A stretch of DNA of 42,418 bases from JBIOJM01 sp044450785 (GTDB taxonomy: Bacteria; Planctomycetota; Planctomycetia; Isosphaerales; Isosphaeraceae). Position 1 is the stretch's first letter. Each line of letters starts with the position of its first letter. The translations under genes and the position numbers were made by a program. This document shows positions 1 to 9,007 of the stretch, in pieces. The stretch covers positions 1 through 42,418 of the forward strand of contig JBIOJM010000047.1 of the NCBI GenBank assembly GCA_044450785.1, in the 5' to 3' direction. The notes under the pieces are model-generated. The model was not told the origin of the DNA. It did no database searches and saw nothing but the letters and a program-made list of their open reading frames with translations.

Positions 1-185
1 AGGGCCTCGCCGGTCAAGATCCAGCGTGCCCGCCCCCCCAGGCCGATGAAGCCGAGCTGGATGCGGTCGTTGGCCCCGGGCCGGCCCGGAGCCGCCAGGG
101 CGTCTCCGGACACCAGGGTGGGGAAGGCGAACGTCGATGCAGTCGCGGCAGCAGCAGATCCGCGGAGCCATTGGCGACGGTTCAT
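1..185 (-). CDS. Gfo/Idh/MocA-family oxidoreductase, N-terminus only
   Basis: Reading leftwards from the ATG at 185-183, the first residues are M-N-R-R-Q-W-L-R followed by an alanine-rich stretch, which is a twin-arginine (Tat) export signal of the type common on planctomycete dehydrogenases. After the signal comes A-N-D-R-I-Q-L-G-F-I-G-L-G-G-R, the beta1-loop of a Rossmann fold with the G-x-G-x-x-G-type dinucleotide-binding turn. Proteins of this family are NAD(P)-dependent oxidoreductases, often acting on sugars or inositols. Only about 61 codons are inside the window, so the substrate-binding half cannot be judged. A terminator-like hairpin at 310-347 on the same strand separates it from the decayed genes upstream, so it probably has its own promoter between 186 and 309. 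The family call is firm; the substrate is unknown. Confidence 0.8.
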   Translation of the reverse strand, partial: MNRRQWLRGSAAAATASTFAFPTLVSGDALAAPGRPGANDRIQLGFIGLGGRARWILTGEA

Positions 186-612
186 GGAATACCCTTTCTC
201 GGTGAGGTCATGAGGTTGGAACCTGAGAAACGGGCAAGGCTCAGGCTGGGGAGGGAGAGTCCGTGTGATTGTCGTGCCGCCGGCCTCGCCGCCAGACGGC
301 CCGGGAACGAAAAAAGCCCCGCCGGCGCGCAGGACGCACCGCGGGGCCACCTTGGCTGGATTTCCCCGACCCATCGCGAGCCGGGAAAAACCTATCGCTT
401 CATTCTCCAACCTGCCGGCGCCGGGGTCAAGAAGGTCTAGCCTGAGGCAGCTCTGAGGAATACGCCTGGTCGGATTCTACCAGGCAGTCGGCGCCGGGCC
501 GAGGCCGGCAGGTGTGGGCGCACTGGGACGGGGCTCACCCAGGGTGGCGAGCGGCGGGACGTGCGTTTTCTTGCGGCTGATACCTGGAGACCCGGACAAC
601 GTTCGGCCTGGG
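186..612. other. Non-coding spacer with one terminator
   Basis: I see no protein with recognisable family features in this stretch on either strand. It holds the minus-strand terminator at 310-347 and presumably the promoter of the oxidoreductase. The right edge is where the last recognisable codons of the broken transposase end. Confidence 0.5.
310..347 (-). terminator. Rho-independent terminator, minus strand
   Basis: A perfect 7-bp GC stem (GCCCCGC at 316-322, GCGGGGC at 341-347) has six A residues at 310-315. On the minus strand this reads as a GC-rich hairpin followed by a T run. It would stop transcription arriving from the transposase/defence side before the oxidoreductase start at 185. 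Confidence 0.7.
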
Positions 613-1632
613 CTAAGAACTATCGAGGCGGATTTGAATGCTGGCGGCGCGAAGGGGGTCAAAGACTTGGTCGTTCAAGATCATGTAACGGAAGGCATCC
701 AGCAAGCGGCGGGCGAGATTCTTCAGGCTGCCGAACAACTGCAAGGGTGTCCTCCTTTGGTGGCGATGTCCTCGACGGAATGGGCGTCGACCTCGAGGCC
801 CGTGATCCAGGCGAACGTGGTCGTTTCGCCCTCGACCGTTTCCTTGCATTCGATGGCGTTAAACCGCCAGGTTCGCCCCTGGTCATCCCGATAGGACAAG
901 CCGTGGACCCAGCGGTAGACCTGGTGAACGCCTCCGGGCGCAGAGCGTTCCAGCGTGTTTTCGGGACACAGCTTCAGAAGACTTTGAAAATCCTCCCAGA
1001 CGGCAGGCATGTGGCCTGGCTTGAAGGTGAACACGTAGTCGCAGTGATAGTCCTTGGCCAGTTGCAGGGTCCGGCCGCAGGCATAGAGACTGTCACCGGA
1101 AAGACAGAGGCGCAGTAGCATCCAGGACCACGACAAATCGCCCTTGCAGGCGGGCGGCGTCCCGGACCTTCATGCGAATGAGGCGGCGCAGCATGTTGGT
1201 CCGTAACCAGGCGTAGGGCGCGGCGCCGGTGTGTCCCAGGAAGTGATCCAGGGTATCGTGCACCGGCCGTGTCTCCTGCTGGGTTTGGGCCAGGCGATTG
1301 AGATTGTGCAGCACCTGTGTGCCGCGGGTATCGAGGTCGAAATCCAACTGTCGGCGACTGCCGAGCTGGAACAGATACAGACTGAGTCCCCAATAGACGA
1401 GGAAACGTGTGTGGTAGATGACCAGGGGCAAGAAGCGGCTATCGGGAATGCGATCCAGCCACTGATTGAACTCAGGCCAGAAGTGGCGGATGGTTGTCGG
1501 TAGCGCCTCGCCCAAGTTCACAACCGGCCCTGTCGCCGTTTCCGCTCCCGGACGTGGCTGCGGACCAGGGCCAGAGCCAATTGAGTAATCTCCTGGCGCA
1601 GGCGTTTGAGCCGGCGATGTTCGTCGATCCAT
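613..1632 (-). pseudogene. Broken transposase (partner of the DUF6788 gene)
   Basis: Three minus-strand pieces in different frames give parts of one transposase. The N-terminal piece (1093-1632) contains the H-x-L-F-x-x-F-like conserved region (L-x-H-F-L-G-H) and ends at V-V-V-L-D-A-T, where the first catalytic Asp of such DDE enzymes lies. The middle piece (about 760-1110) continues L-S-G-D-S-L-Y-A-C-G through W-I-T-G-L-E-V to A-T-K-G-G. A last piece (613 to about 740) gives N-L-A-R-R-L-L-D-A-F-R. Segments that normally link these pieces are missing, so at least two internal deletions with frame changes have occurred. I infer a dead element. The homology is judged from memory of planctomycete and cyanobacterial transposases that travel with DUF6788 proteins; the exact IS family is not assigned. 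Confidence 0.7.
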
Positions 1633-1871
1633 CCACGAACCTCCTCCGTGAAATCGACCGGAACATAAACCGTGCGCGTCTTGCCGCGCAGGTTGTAGGT
1701 CAGTTGATGGCCATGGTGCTTCTCGCCCTCAGCGCAGTGGCAGCCCGGCTTGCCACAGCGGCGCTCGAACGAAACCAGACTGGCGGCCAGCACCGGTTTG
1801 CGAGCCGCCATCTGCTTGACCCGGCTGTCGAGCATCCGGCGAATATTGGTGGGATGACGGGGAACGCGCAT
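1518..1871 (-). CDS. DUF6788-like small protein of the IS remnant
   Basis: A 117-residue basic protein with the pattern R-C-G-K-P-G-C-H-C-A near residue 40, then K-T-R-T-V-Y-V-P and a helical, Arg-rich C-terminal half (V-R-G-W-I-D-E-H-R-R-L-K-R-L). The Cys pattern plus the T-x-x-V-Y-V-P strand is what I recognise as DUF6788, a protein of unknown biochemical role usually encoded immediately upstream of a transposase. Here it overlaps the 5' end of the broken transposase in another frame. The reading frame is intact even though its partner is not. Its start at 1871 lies 167 bp from the truncated end of the DUF1156 gene, consistent with the element having inserted into that gene. Confidence 0.6.
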   Translation of the reverse strand: MRVPRHPTNIRRMLDSRVKQMAARKPVLAASLVSFERRCGKPGCHCAEGEKHHGHQLTYNLRGKTRTVYVPVDFTEEVRGWIDEHRRLKRLRQEITQLALALVRSHVRERKRRQGRL

Positions 1872-2037
1872 GGTGACCTCGGGGCGAGTTAACTACCAAG
1901 TGACCCAGCTTAACAGAAAAGCGCTCCAAAAGTACAGGTGCGAAGAAAAAGTAAGATAGGGAAAACCCCAACTGGCTGCAACGCATTGTGCCCAGCTTAC
2001 TTGAGTGGTCGCAGGGGTGCGACGATAATCGTATTCT

Positions 2038-3492
2038 TCAGAGCTGTACGTTATCCAGCATCACACCGCAATAGGTGGCGATGGCCGTGGCTTCGCTGGG
2101 ATCGGCGAACTCCTTGCCAATCGCACGAATCCACTTGGCGAAAGTAAGGAGCACTAACTGCTGCCGAAGCGAAAACAGCTCACCGAATGTGCCGAACCCG
2201 TGCCGAGTAACACCAGATAGACCTCGAGCGTTCGGTGAAGGACGGATAGAGCGAATCGGCTCATCGGGTACGCTCAAACCAGTTTCTCTACAGATTTCCG
2301 CGATCCGCTTTCGCAGCGCATTTGGATCAGCCAATGCCTCTTTCGGGATATCCTTCTCAGCCAGGTACATCTTGCCTCTGGCTCCGGGACGTGTGCAGAC
2401 GACAGCAAGGAGTTGCGCGCCTATGAGTTTCGAAACTCCCTGCGCCGCAACGTAATCCCCATCGGCCACAGTGTTGCAGAATGGACATGCGACGCTGCCG
2501 CCCTCTGAGCCTTGGTCTGGGTCGTAGGCGATCCGTGAGGCAGCCGATGCTTCTTGAATGTCGAAACGCACCTTCTTCTCTTTTTTGCTGACAGTCGCTC
2601 TGAGGGCGACGCAACGGCCGCTCTTTTTGCACAACCAAGTTTGCTTCACCATCGGCACAGTGGCCTTACAGCTCGGATTCTTGCAGGTCACCGTCCGCGT
2701 CCACAGGTATGCAACCGGCACGAGGTAGCCGGATGGAACCTCGTCGGTCGTGGCGAAGATATCTTTCTGCTCGTTCCGCTCTCCCTTGTTCGCCGGATCC
2801 GCGATGAGCGGGTAGACGTCGCCGATCTCGGCCTTCACTTTCTTTAAGACCCATTCGCCCCAGTAGCGCACTTCCTTTGCCAGACCTCCCCATGTCGGCT
2901 CGTCCCGCTCGTCCTTCGGCCCAGTCATCCCGCGGGCGGTCGGGTCGGGCTTGCCGTACTTCTGTGGATAGACGAGCGTGCAAAGTTGGATGATGTGCGC
3001 AACCGGGTTGAGGTCGAGGGCGTACGCTTCGCAGCCGAGCCGGAGCGCTTCCAGCGGGATGCCGCCGCCGCCCGCGAACATATCCAGCACCCTTGGCCGC
3101 GGCGCGCGGCCCGCCTCGATTTCTTCGACCGTCACCGGCTTGCCGGTCTCCTTCGTTAGCCGCTCGGCGTGGGCTTCTAGGATGTGCCGCTGGGCCTCGG
3201 AGATGATCTTCGGTTCGCCGGGATACTTGCAGAGCCTCTCGACGAACTTGGCGGCGTCGGCCCTGCCGAGCGATTTTTTCTTGGCCTCGCTGGCACCGTT
3301 GGGCACGAAGCGAAACGCGGGTACCAGCGCACCATAGACCGCCGCCCGGAAGGCCACCAGCGGCCGCCGCGCCCACCACAGATGCAAAGTCGAGATGTGT
3401 CCCTTTCGGACGGATTTCTCGCGCGACGCTTCGGCGCTGATGGCAACGATGGGCAGATAGTCCTCGATGAGCCGTCGGTCATCCTCCCTCAT
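2038..3492 (-). pseudogene. DUF1156 DNA adenine methylase (copy A), C-terminally truncated
   Basis: From the ATG at 3492 the protein reads M-R-E-D-D-R-R-L-I-E-D-Y-L-P and then the conserved E-K-S-x-R-K-G-H-I-S-T-L-H-L-W-W-A-R-R-P-L of DUF1156. It continues with a SAM-binding F-A-G-G-G-G-I-P-L-E-A-L-R-L-G-C-E-A region near residues 145-165 and two CxxC-type zinc-ribbon parts (C-K-N-P-S-C and C-P-F-C). This is the COG1743-type Zn-ribbon adenine-specific methylase, normally about 900 residues or more. Here it stops after 484 residues at V-M-L-D-N-V-Q-L. The second half, which carries the D-P-P-Y catalytic motif, is gone, so methylation activity is not expected. Its start overlaps the TOPRIM-like gene by ATGA. 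The break lies next to the transposase remnant. Confidence 0.8.
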
Positions 3493-4130
3493 GTTTGTTC
3501 TCCCGCCGCAAACCAGGCCCGCATCAACTCGCAAAACTGCTGAAACGACTGATCCTCGCAGCCTTTCAAACTCACCCGCTCTGCCAGTTCACGAAAGATG
3601 GCTGAGGACAGTCGAATCTTGGCCTCCATAAGCGCCGCCTGGAAACTCTCCTTGGGTCTTGGCGGCTTCTGGCGATCAGCAGGCCAGTACCCTCGAGCCG
3701 CAAGCCAATCCCGCAGACGCGGTGTCCGGCCACCCCAGCCGAGCGTCCGATCAACGTGTGTGGAATCGCTCCATACCCATGCCTCCAGCTCAGGCACAAT
3801 AATAAGCACTTCGGCGCGGTCCCCCCATCCAGACGCGGCAAGTCGGTGTTTCAGTTCGGCGGCAACATCAACAGGGGCCAGCCGCTCTTGGCCTGAACCT
3901 TCGTGATCCAGAATCACCAGGGCTCGGCTGGACCGACGCTGAAAGGTCTGAAGAATGACCGGGGCTTCATGGAAGCACCCCGCGTCTCGCCTGGGATGGA
4001 CCAGAACTTGGTACCGAATGGCACGAATGCCAAGGCTCCTCCGCCTGTCCCGGAGCAAGCCGTCCACAGCCTCCCGGTCGTCCTTCCCGGGAACGAGCAC
4101 GACGAGGTCAAGCGGTGGGTCACCAATCAT
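3489..4130 (-). CDS. TOPRIM-like (DUF4276-type) nuclease-fold protein
   Basis: This 213-residue protein has the order of a small TOPRIM protein. A first strand L-V-V-L-V-P-G-K-D-D-R-E-A-V stands where E-G-x-x-D usually lies; the usual glutamate of that first motif is a proline here. An acidic D-x-E pair follows in L-V-I-L-D-H-E-G-S-G near residue 73, then the characteristic I-I-V-P-E-L-E-A-W-V-W-S-D around residues 107-119 and a basic R-P-K-E-S. Such proteins are encoded beside AAA ATPases in several anti-phage modules, where the ATPase senses infection and the TOPRIM partner cuts nucleic acid. ATGA overlaps on both sides show translational coupling with the ATPase before it and the methylase after it. 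The defence role is inferred from family and context, and the odd first motif leaves catalytic activity open. Confidence 0.65.
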   Translation of the reverse strand: MIGDPPLDLVVLVPGKDDREAVDGLLRDRRRSLGIRAIRYQVLVHPRRDAGCFHEAPVILQTFQRRSSRALVILDHEGSGQERLAPVDVAAELKHRLAASGWGDRAEVLIIVPELEAWVWSDSTHVDRTLGWGGRTPRLRDWLAARGYWPADRQKPPRPKESFQAALMEAKIRLSSAIFRELAERVSLKGCEDQSFQQFCELMRAWFAAGEQT

Positions 4131-5383
4131 CCCAGCATCCCTGTAGCAAACAGCGTCCCAAGATCAACCCCACGCCGCCAGTCCCGAAGGTTGGGATGCT
4201 CGCTTCCGCGGATGACATCGGTGGCGCCCGCGGCGTCCTGGGCGAAGCACAGCACCTGCTCTGGTTCCGCCAGGGATAAGATGACAGGCGAGTGACTGGC
4301 ACAGAGGACCTGGCTACCGTAAGCAGACGATAACGACTGGAAGACGGTCTCGACGGCCTGTGGATGAATGCCGTTTTCTGGCTCTTCGATCAGGTAGGTG
4401 CGCCCAGGCTCGTCGAGATAGGCCAATAGGGTCAGTGCCAGGAGACGTAGCGTGCCGTCCGACACGGTCCAGGACGGCGCTTTCAATGTTGTTCGGTAAA
4501 CGACCTGGAGGTAGAGGTGTTTGTCTTCGGGGCGTTCCACGGTCTCGATCGTCTGGACATCCGGCAGCGCGGTCCGGATATGAGCCACCCATCGCTCGAA
4601 CTGCTCGGGGCTGGTCTTGCTGAGTTCCCTGACCACCCAGGGGAGATTTGACCCATCGGGCTGAAACTCGACAGGGCTGGCCGGCGGAGACGGTCGGCGC
4701 ATCGCCTCGCTGTTGAGGACCAAGTGCTGGATACCCTCCATGAGCACACGCTTCACCCACGTGGCGACTGGGAAGCGGTCTTCGTCCTCGGGCAGGTTGG
4801 CCAGCGCCATCCGTTGCGGGCCGAGTCGAAAGGGGTTGTTCCAGCCCGTTGTTTCGGACATGAAATAGTCGTTTCCTGCCTCCGGCTTCTTGGTGACCAC
4901 TTTTTTCCACCCCTTCGGGGAGTGCCGACCTTCCGAGAGCACGAGACTATGACGCGTTTGGGTCGGACATGGGAACAAATTCCTCTGAAGCGAGGGGCGT
5001 TTCACGTCTGCCGGTTTTAGCCAAAAGTTCTCCCCCAGGATCGCCAGTTCACCTTTCGCGTCCAGGCCAACGGCAACCTCGTACCTCGCACGTTCGTAGC
5101 CGTTCTGAGGAAGTCGTCGCCAGCGCTCCTCCGGAACCTCAAGCTCCACGGCGAGATCGCATCGCCGCCCTTGCACCATCCAGATGAGATTCAATAGGTT
5201 GGGGGAGCGTGCACGGACGGCTGCGGTCAGTCCATTCTTGAGAAGATCTTCCAAGAATATGATCACGTCTAAGAACGTTGATTTTCCACTTGCATTGGGG
5301 CCTACCAAGACCTGGAAGTTTCCGATCTCCTGGCGGATGTCTCGGAGACAGCGATATCGCAGCGCCTCGACAAGGCGGATCAT
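4127..5383 (-). CDS. AAA_21/OLD-like ATPase of a defence pair
   Basis: This 418-residue ABC/SMC-type ATPase looks intact. Walker A is G-P-N-A-S-G-K-S at residues 28-35. Near the C-terminus come the signature-like S-D-G-T-L-R-L-L-A-L, Walker B Y-L-I-E-E-P-E-N-G-I-H-P and the H-loop S-H-S-P-V-I-L. The central insertion is poorly conserved, as usual for this group. The start ATG at 5383 has a GGAGAA Shine-Dalgarno about 6 bases upstream. It is the first gene of a coupled trio with the TOPRIM-like protein and DUF1156 copy A. AAA-TOPRIM pairs with this layout occur in several phage-defence systems (OLD, PARIS and methylation-associated systems among them). I cannot assign it to one of these from sequence alone. 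It is one of the few undamaged genes in this island. Confidence 0.8.
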   Translation of the reverse strand: MIRLVEALRYRCLRDIRQEIGNFQVLVGPNASGKSTFLDVIIFLEDLLKNGLTAAVRARSPNLLNLIWMVQGRRCDLAVELEVPEERWRRLPQNGYERARYEVAVGLDAKGELAILGENFWLKPADVKRPSLQRNLFPCPTQTRHSLVLSEGRHSPKGWKKVVTKKPEAGNDYFMSETTGWNNPFRLGPQRMALANLPEDEDRFPVATWVKRVLMEGIQHLVLNSEAMRRPSPPASPVEFQPDGSNLPWVVRELSKTSPEQFERWVAHIRTALPDVQTIETVERPEDKHLYLQVVYRTTLKAPSWTVSDGTLRLLALTLLAYLDEPGRTYLIEEPENGIHPQAVETVFQSLSSAYGSQVLCASHSPVILSLAEPEQVLCFAQDAAGATDVIRGSEHPNLRDWRRGVDLGTLFATGMLG

Positions 5384-5428
5384 ATCAGTTCTCCAGTGGA
5401 ACCAGTAGGCAGCATCCCTGGCCCGTGT

Positions 5429-5737
5429 TCAGGTTTGTTTCTGTGCTGCGGATTCGATCGCATCCGCCGAAATGTCGTGATGCCGGGCGGCGATCGCCTC
5501 GGGCTTGGGGTGGCCGAGTCGCTTCCCGGGGTTGAGGATAATGAGCGGCTGCGGGTCGGAGTTCGCGAGTGGGTCCAAGACGACAGAGAGGCAGTCGCTT
5601 GCAACCAGCGGCCGTCGCGCCCACCACAGATGCAAAGTCGAAATGTGCCCCTTGCGGACGGACTTCTCCCGCGACGCCTCGGCGCTGATGGCGACGATGG
5701 GCAAGTAATCCTCGATCAATTTCTTGTCGTCACACAT
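5429..5737 (-). pseudogene. Chimeric scar: DUF1156 N-terminus (copy B) fused to DUF3883-helicase tail
   Basis: The ATG at 5737 opens M-C-D-D-K-K-L-I-E-D-Y-L-P-I-V-A-I-S and runs through L-H-L-W-W-A-R-R-P-L-V-A, nearly identical to the first 47 residues of DUF1156 copy A. The frame then passes directly into L-S-V-V-L-D-P-L-A-N-S-D-P-Q-P-L and A-I-A-A-R-H-H-D-I, which matches the last ~55 residues of the DUF3883 helicase encoded at 6626-8858 (L-Y-V-V-W-D-P-L-G-N-P-D-P-L-P-L ... A-A-R-H-Y-D-I). A large in-frame deletion must have removed the rest of one methylase and most of a second helicase. The product is a 102-codon fusion unlikely to have enzymatic function. It ends 45 bp before the AAA ATPase start, showing that this ATPase once followed a helicase gene. 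Confidence 0.75.
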
Positions 5738-5999
5738 GAGTCGGGTCCGTAACCATGGCCTTCGCGGCAATGCCGATTCGGTCGAGTTCCTGAACGGCGG
5801 CCCGGGTGTCGGCCGGGCTGACATGGGGCTTCAGCTCCTGCAGGCGGCCCGCTCGCGCACCGGCGTCGGACGAGTCTCCGAGTTCTCTCGTCACATAGAG
5901 GGTCGCCTTCTGCATGTGGGTGTGGCCGCACCAGCTTCCTTCGCGCCGAAGTCGATCTGCCAGTTCGATCAGAATGGCCGCTTTCTGAAGTCGTTCCAT
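5730..5999 (-). pseudogene. Remnant of an unassigned defence-linked gene
   Basis: From the ATG at 5999 the first ~40 residues read M-E-R-L-Q-K-A-A-I-L-I-E-L-A-D-R-L-R-R-E, then G-S-W-C-G-H-T-H-M-Q-K-A-T-L-Y. I recognise this as the N-terminus of an uncharacterised family (G-S-W-C-G-E-T-H-x-Q-K-A) often encoded next to DUF1156/HD/helicase genes. After T-R-E-L-G the sequence no longer resembles that N-terminal domain and goes into a short helical tail ending D-P-T-H-V. The total of 89 residues is far below the expected size, so an internal deletion is likely. Its stop overlaps the start of the DUF1156 copy B scar by 8 bases, and it starts just after the HD remnant stop, so the ancestral genes were coupled. 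Confidence 0.5.
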
Positions 6000-6002
6000 C
6001 AA

Positions 6003-6629
6003 TCAGTTCTCCTTGCGTGCCTGAACGAGTTGATCCCGGTTGGCGGTCAGCCAGGCAGTCGCGTCTTTCCACAAGTCAGGGCGGATGAAAACGTAGTCCA
6101 CGGCGACCACCGGCAAGTGCTGCAACCACCTTGAAGTGATTGTGTTCCGCGATCCTTCGAGCGCCATCATGGCCCTTCCGCGACGAATCCCGTGCAGCGG
6201 ATAGGATACTAACGTACACTTCATTGTCGGTTATCTTGAGATGAGACTCAAGGTCCGTCGGGAACTTTCCTCCGTCCAAGTCGCTCGCGAGGAAATCCTT
6301 GAGGTGGGTGTCGTAAATGCGGCGGATAGGGTGAAAGTAAACCTGGGAGTACATGTAGTAGCGACCCAGAAGCAAGGCCTCCGCAGAGTGCAGGCCGCCC
6401 TCCTCGACGCCCAGAGTCGGCTCCGCCGAATCTTCCTGGCCGGAGGATAGGATACGAAAAGTATCGATCAGGCGAAAGTGATCGAACCCGCCATACGCGA
6501 CACCCGCGATGAAGCTCAGTAACTTCGGGGAGGATACTCGGGTCGCGAGTCGAGAACCAATCGCTCGTCCGAGTCCAGGCGGACGAAGACGTGAATCGGG
6601 TCGCGGATTTCGTGGACGTGCTTGCTCAT
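6003..6629 (-). pseudogene. HD-domain (dNTPase/SAMHD1-like) phosphohydrolase, core excised
   Basis: The true start is the ATG at 6629, which overlaps the helicase stop by ATGA. It gives M-S-K-H-V-H-E-I-R-D-P-I-H-V-F-V and L-D-S-D-E-R-L-V-L-D-S-R-P, the typical opening of HD-type nucleotidohydrolases, then goes out of frame and stops. A second frame continues with L-L-S-F-I-A-G-V-A-Y-G-G-F-D-H-F-R, S-A-E-A-L-L-L-G-R-Y-Y-M-Y-S-Q-V-Y-F-H and T-D-N-E-V, as in the C-terminal part of the family. A third frame gives the tail L-P-V-V-A-V-D-Y-V-F-I-R-P-D-L to the stop at 6003. The segment that carries the H...HD...D metal ligands is missing, and two frame changes disrupt the rest. I infer a dead gene from the same ancestral operon as the helicase. 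Confidence 0.75.
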
Positions 6630-8858
6630 TCCGGTCCCCGCGCGGCTTTGGCGGCGGCCTCGACGGCTTGGGCCGGGATGTCATAATGCCGGGCCGCGAT
6701 CACTTCACGCTTGGCATGGTCGAGGTGTTTCACGGGGTTGCGAATGATGAGGGGCAGCGGGTCCGGGTTCCCGAGCGGGTCCCAAACGACGTAGAGCCAG
6801 TAGCTGTCGCGGAGCTGAGACGCCTTGTACCACTCGTTCGTCGTCAGCCGGATGGGATGGCCCTTGGTGCGCCCCTTGACTTCGATCCGCCTGATGCCCT
6901 CAACCGGGTCGCGGTAGCCGGTCTGGGGGTCGGCCGGCCCCAGGCTGCGAACGTCGAAGCCGATCTTTTGGTGGCCGACGCGCTCGCACTCCCAGCCCCG
7001 GGCTTGCTCAAACGCGACGGCCAGGTCTTCCGCGGCCAGTTCCGAGCGGCGACGGATGTTCGGGTCGAGGTCTTCCGGCGCGCCGCCGAAGACGGCACCC
7101 GCCCCGGCAGGCAGCACGAGTGCGGACCCGACATGGCGAACGGGTCCGTGCTTGACCAGAATGAGCCGGTCGAGGCCGGCCAGCCGCTCCCGGCGGGTCC
7201 GCGCGAGGTCCGTTACCTCATTCTCGGCCCGTTGCCGGGCGATGGCGACTTCGGGTTGCGAGGCCTCGCGCATCCGCAAAGCCATCACCCGGTCCTGGGC
7301 GGCCCGGACCCGGGCGTCGAACGAACGGGTCAGGTAATCGCGGCAGATGTCCACGAAGCGGCGGCGTTCCTCCTGGCAACGGCCGCGCAGCTCCATCTGG
7401 AAGGTGATCTTGATGAAGTCGGTGGCGGGGGTCGGGTCGAAAACGGCCAGCGACTGTGGAGGCTCCGTGTGCGGGGGCAGGTCCAGCAGGCTGTCGGCCG
7501 GCACGATGGAGAACCGCCCAGTCCCAGTCGTCGGCCCGGAGAGCTCCTCTCGGACCGCTACCAGCTCGCCGTGCAGTGTCTGGTGCTCAGCCTTGCTGTT
7601 CTGACCCCGGATGCTCACCTCGAAGAAATGCAGCCGGTATGAGAGTTCGGTCTCCACGTCGACGTACACGCCGATGCCGCCGGCGAGACCTGCCAGTTGC
7701 TCTCCCAGCCGTTCATCCATGGCCGCATAGAGCGGATGGCCGGGGCCGATCAGGACGGCGTCGAGGTGCTGGTCCTGGTGCTCGGTGAAGATGAGCAGCT
7801 TGCCCCGGCCGTCGATCAGTTCCTTGAATTCGGCCCGCTCAAGACAGGCCTTGAGCGCGGCGAGCTTCGAGTCCGTCGCGTGGTCACGCACACGCCGGGC
7901 ATGCGCCAGCAGGTCTTGCAAGGCCGCGACCTCCGTACGGAGCTGGTCCAGCCCCGCCGCCGCGGTGAACTGGTCCACGAGCTCGTCTCGCTCGGCGTCG
8001 TCCAGGTCGTCCTCGTCCTGCTCAACGTCGGCGACACGTCCCTGCAACTGGGCGAATCGGCGTGCCCTCTGGGCGGGTGACAACTCCTCCAACTCGGTCA
8101 GGAGTTTCTGCTGCCGTTCGAAGCGGCGCCGGATGGATTCGAAGATGGCCATCGTCGAGCTGGCCAACCGTCGCTGGAAGACCGTCCGGGCGAGGGCCAC
8201 GCTCGCTTGCCTACGCCCGCTCGCCTGCGGGAGGAACTGGTTGATGTAGGATGAGCCGGACAAAATGGGCGAATCGGTCGTCGTCGCCGTGGTGTGGGGT
8301 CGCCGTGAGGAGAAGGACGTGGTCGGCGTCGGCAGCCAATCGTTCCGCAAGCTGGTAGCGCTTGGTCTTCTCGGCCTCGTCACTCCGCCCTGAGCTGCTC
8401 TTGGTGTAGGCGCTGCACTTATGCGCCTTGATGAGCAGGCCGGCCATGATCGTCTTGCCCGCACCCGGATCGTCGGCGAGCAGGAAACGGAGCCGAGGCT
8501 GGGGCAGCATCCGCAGGTAGACGGCCTCGATCTGGTGCGGCAACGTGCGGATGCCCGAGAGGCTCACGGCAAAGTGCCGGTCGTGCGAATAGGCGAGCCG
8601 GATGCGTGACGATTCGACGTTCAGGCGCAGACCCTCGGCATCGACCGGCTTGACGGAGTCGGGGAGTTCGGCCTGGCGGCCGAAGACCGCGGCGGCCTCG
8701 TCGCGGGAGAGGATGGCTTCATCCGGCGTACCGTCGGCCAGACGGACCCGGCACTCGAAGCCTTCCCCCAAAGTGCGAACGGATTCCAAGACGACCGGCT
8801 GGGCAAAATGGCCAGGTAGCTCGATGCGGCGGCCGATGGGAAACGTTTGGTCCGGCAT
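6626..8858 (-). pseudogene. DUF3883 SNF2/DEAD-type helicase (copy B), several internal deletions
   Basis: The N-terminal part (ORF ending at 8211) reads M-P-D-Q-T-F-P-I-G-R-R-I-E-L, then motif I L-L-A-D-D-P-G-A-G-K-T-I-M-A-G-L-L-I-K. It jumps straight to H-K-C-S-A-Y-T-K, the tail of motif II (D-E-A-H-K), so about 100 residues are absent. Motif III T-A-T-P-H-H-G-D-D-D follows and the frame is then lost. A second frame resumes near 8240 with A-R-T-V-F-Q-R-R-L-A-S-S-T. It proceeds to L-L-I-F-T-E-H and jumps to D-Q-H-L-D-A-V-L-I-G-P-G-H-P-L, skipping the helicase C domain with motifs V and VI. The C-terminus is a complete DUF3883 domain. The intact family is roughly 1000-1100 residues; at least three segments are missing here. 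The start (ATG 8858 or GTG 8894) is uncertain. Confidence 0.8.
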
Positions 8859-9007
8859 GCGGCGGCGGTCCAGGATTCGTAGGTGTCCAGACACGGAGCA
8901 GCAAAATCAGTTCCCGGTTCGGATTTCATTCTACCATGTCGCTTTATCTCATGCATGGACCGCCCTGATGACGGCGAACCGGTCGTCGAGTTAAGGGATG
9001 ACCGGAT

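Noticed and set aside
613..1871. An active insertion sequence
   Set aside because: The transposase lies in at least three frames with catalytic segments missing, and I found no convincing terminal inverted repeats.
6509..7642. A 377-codon plus-strand frame
   Set aside because: Mirror of the DUF3883 helicase coding strand; no family features.
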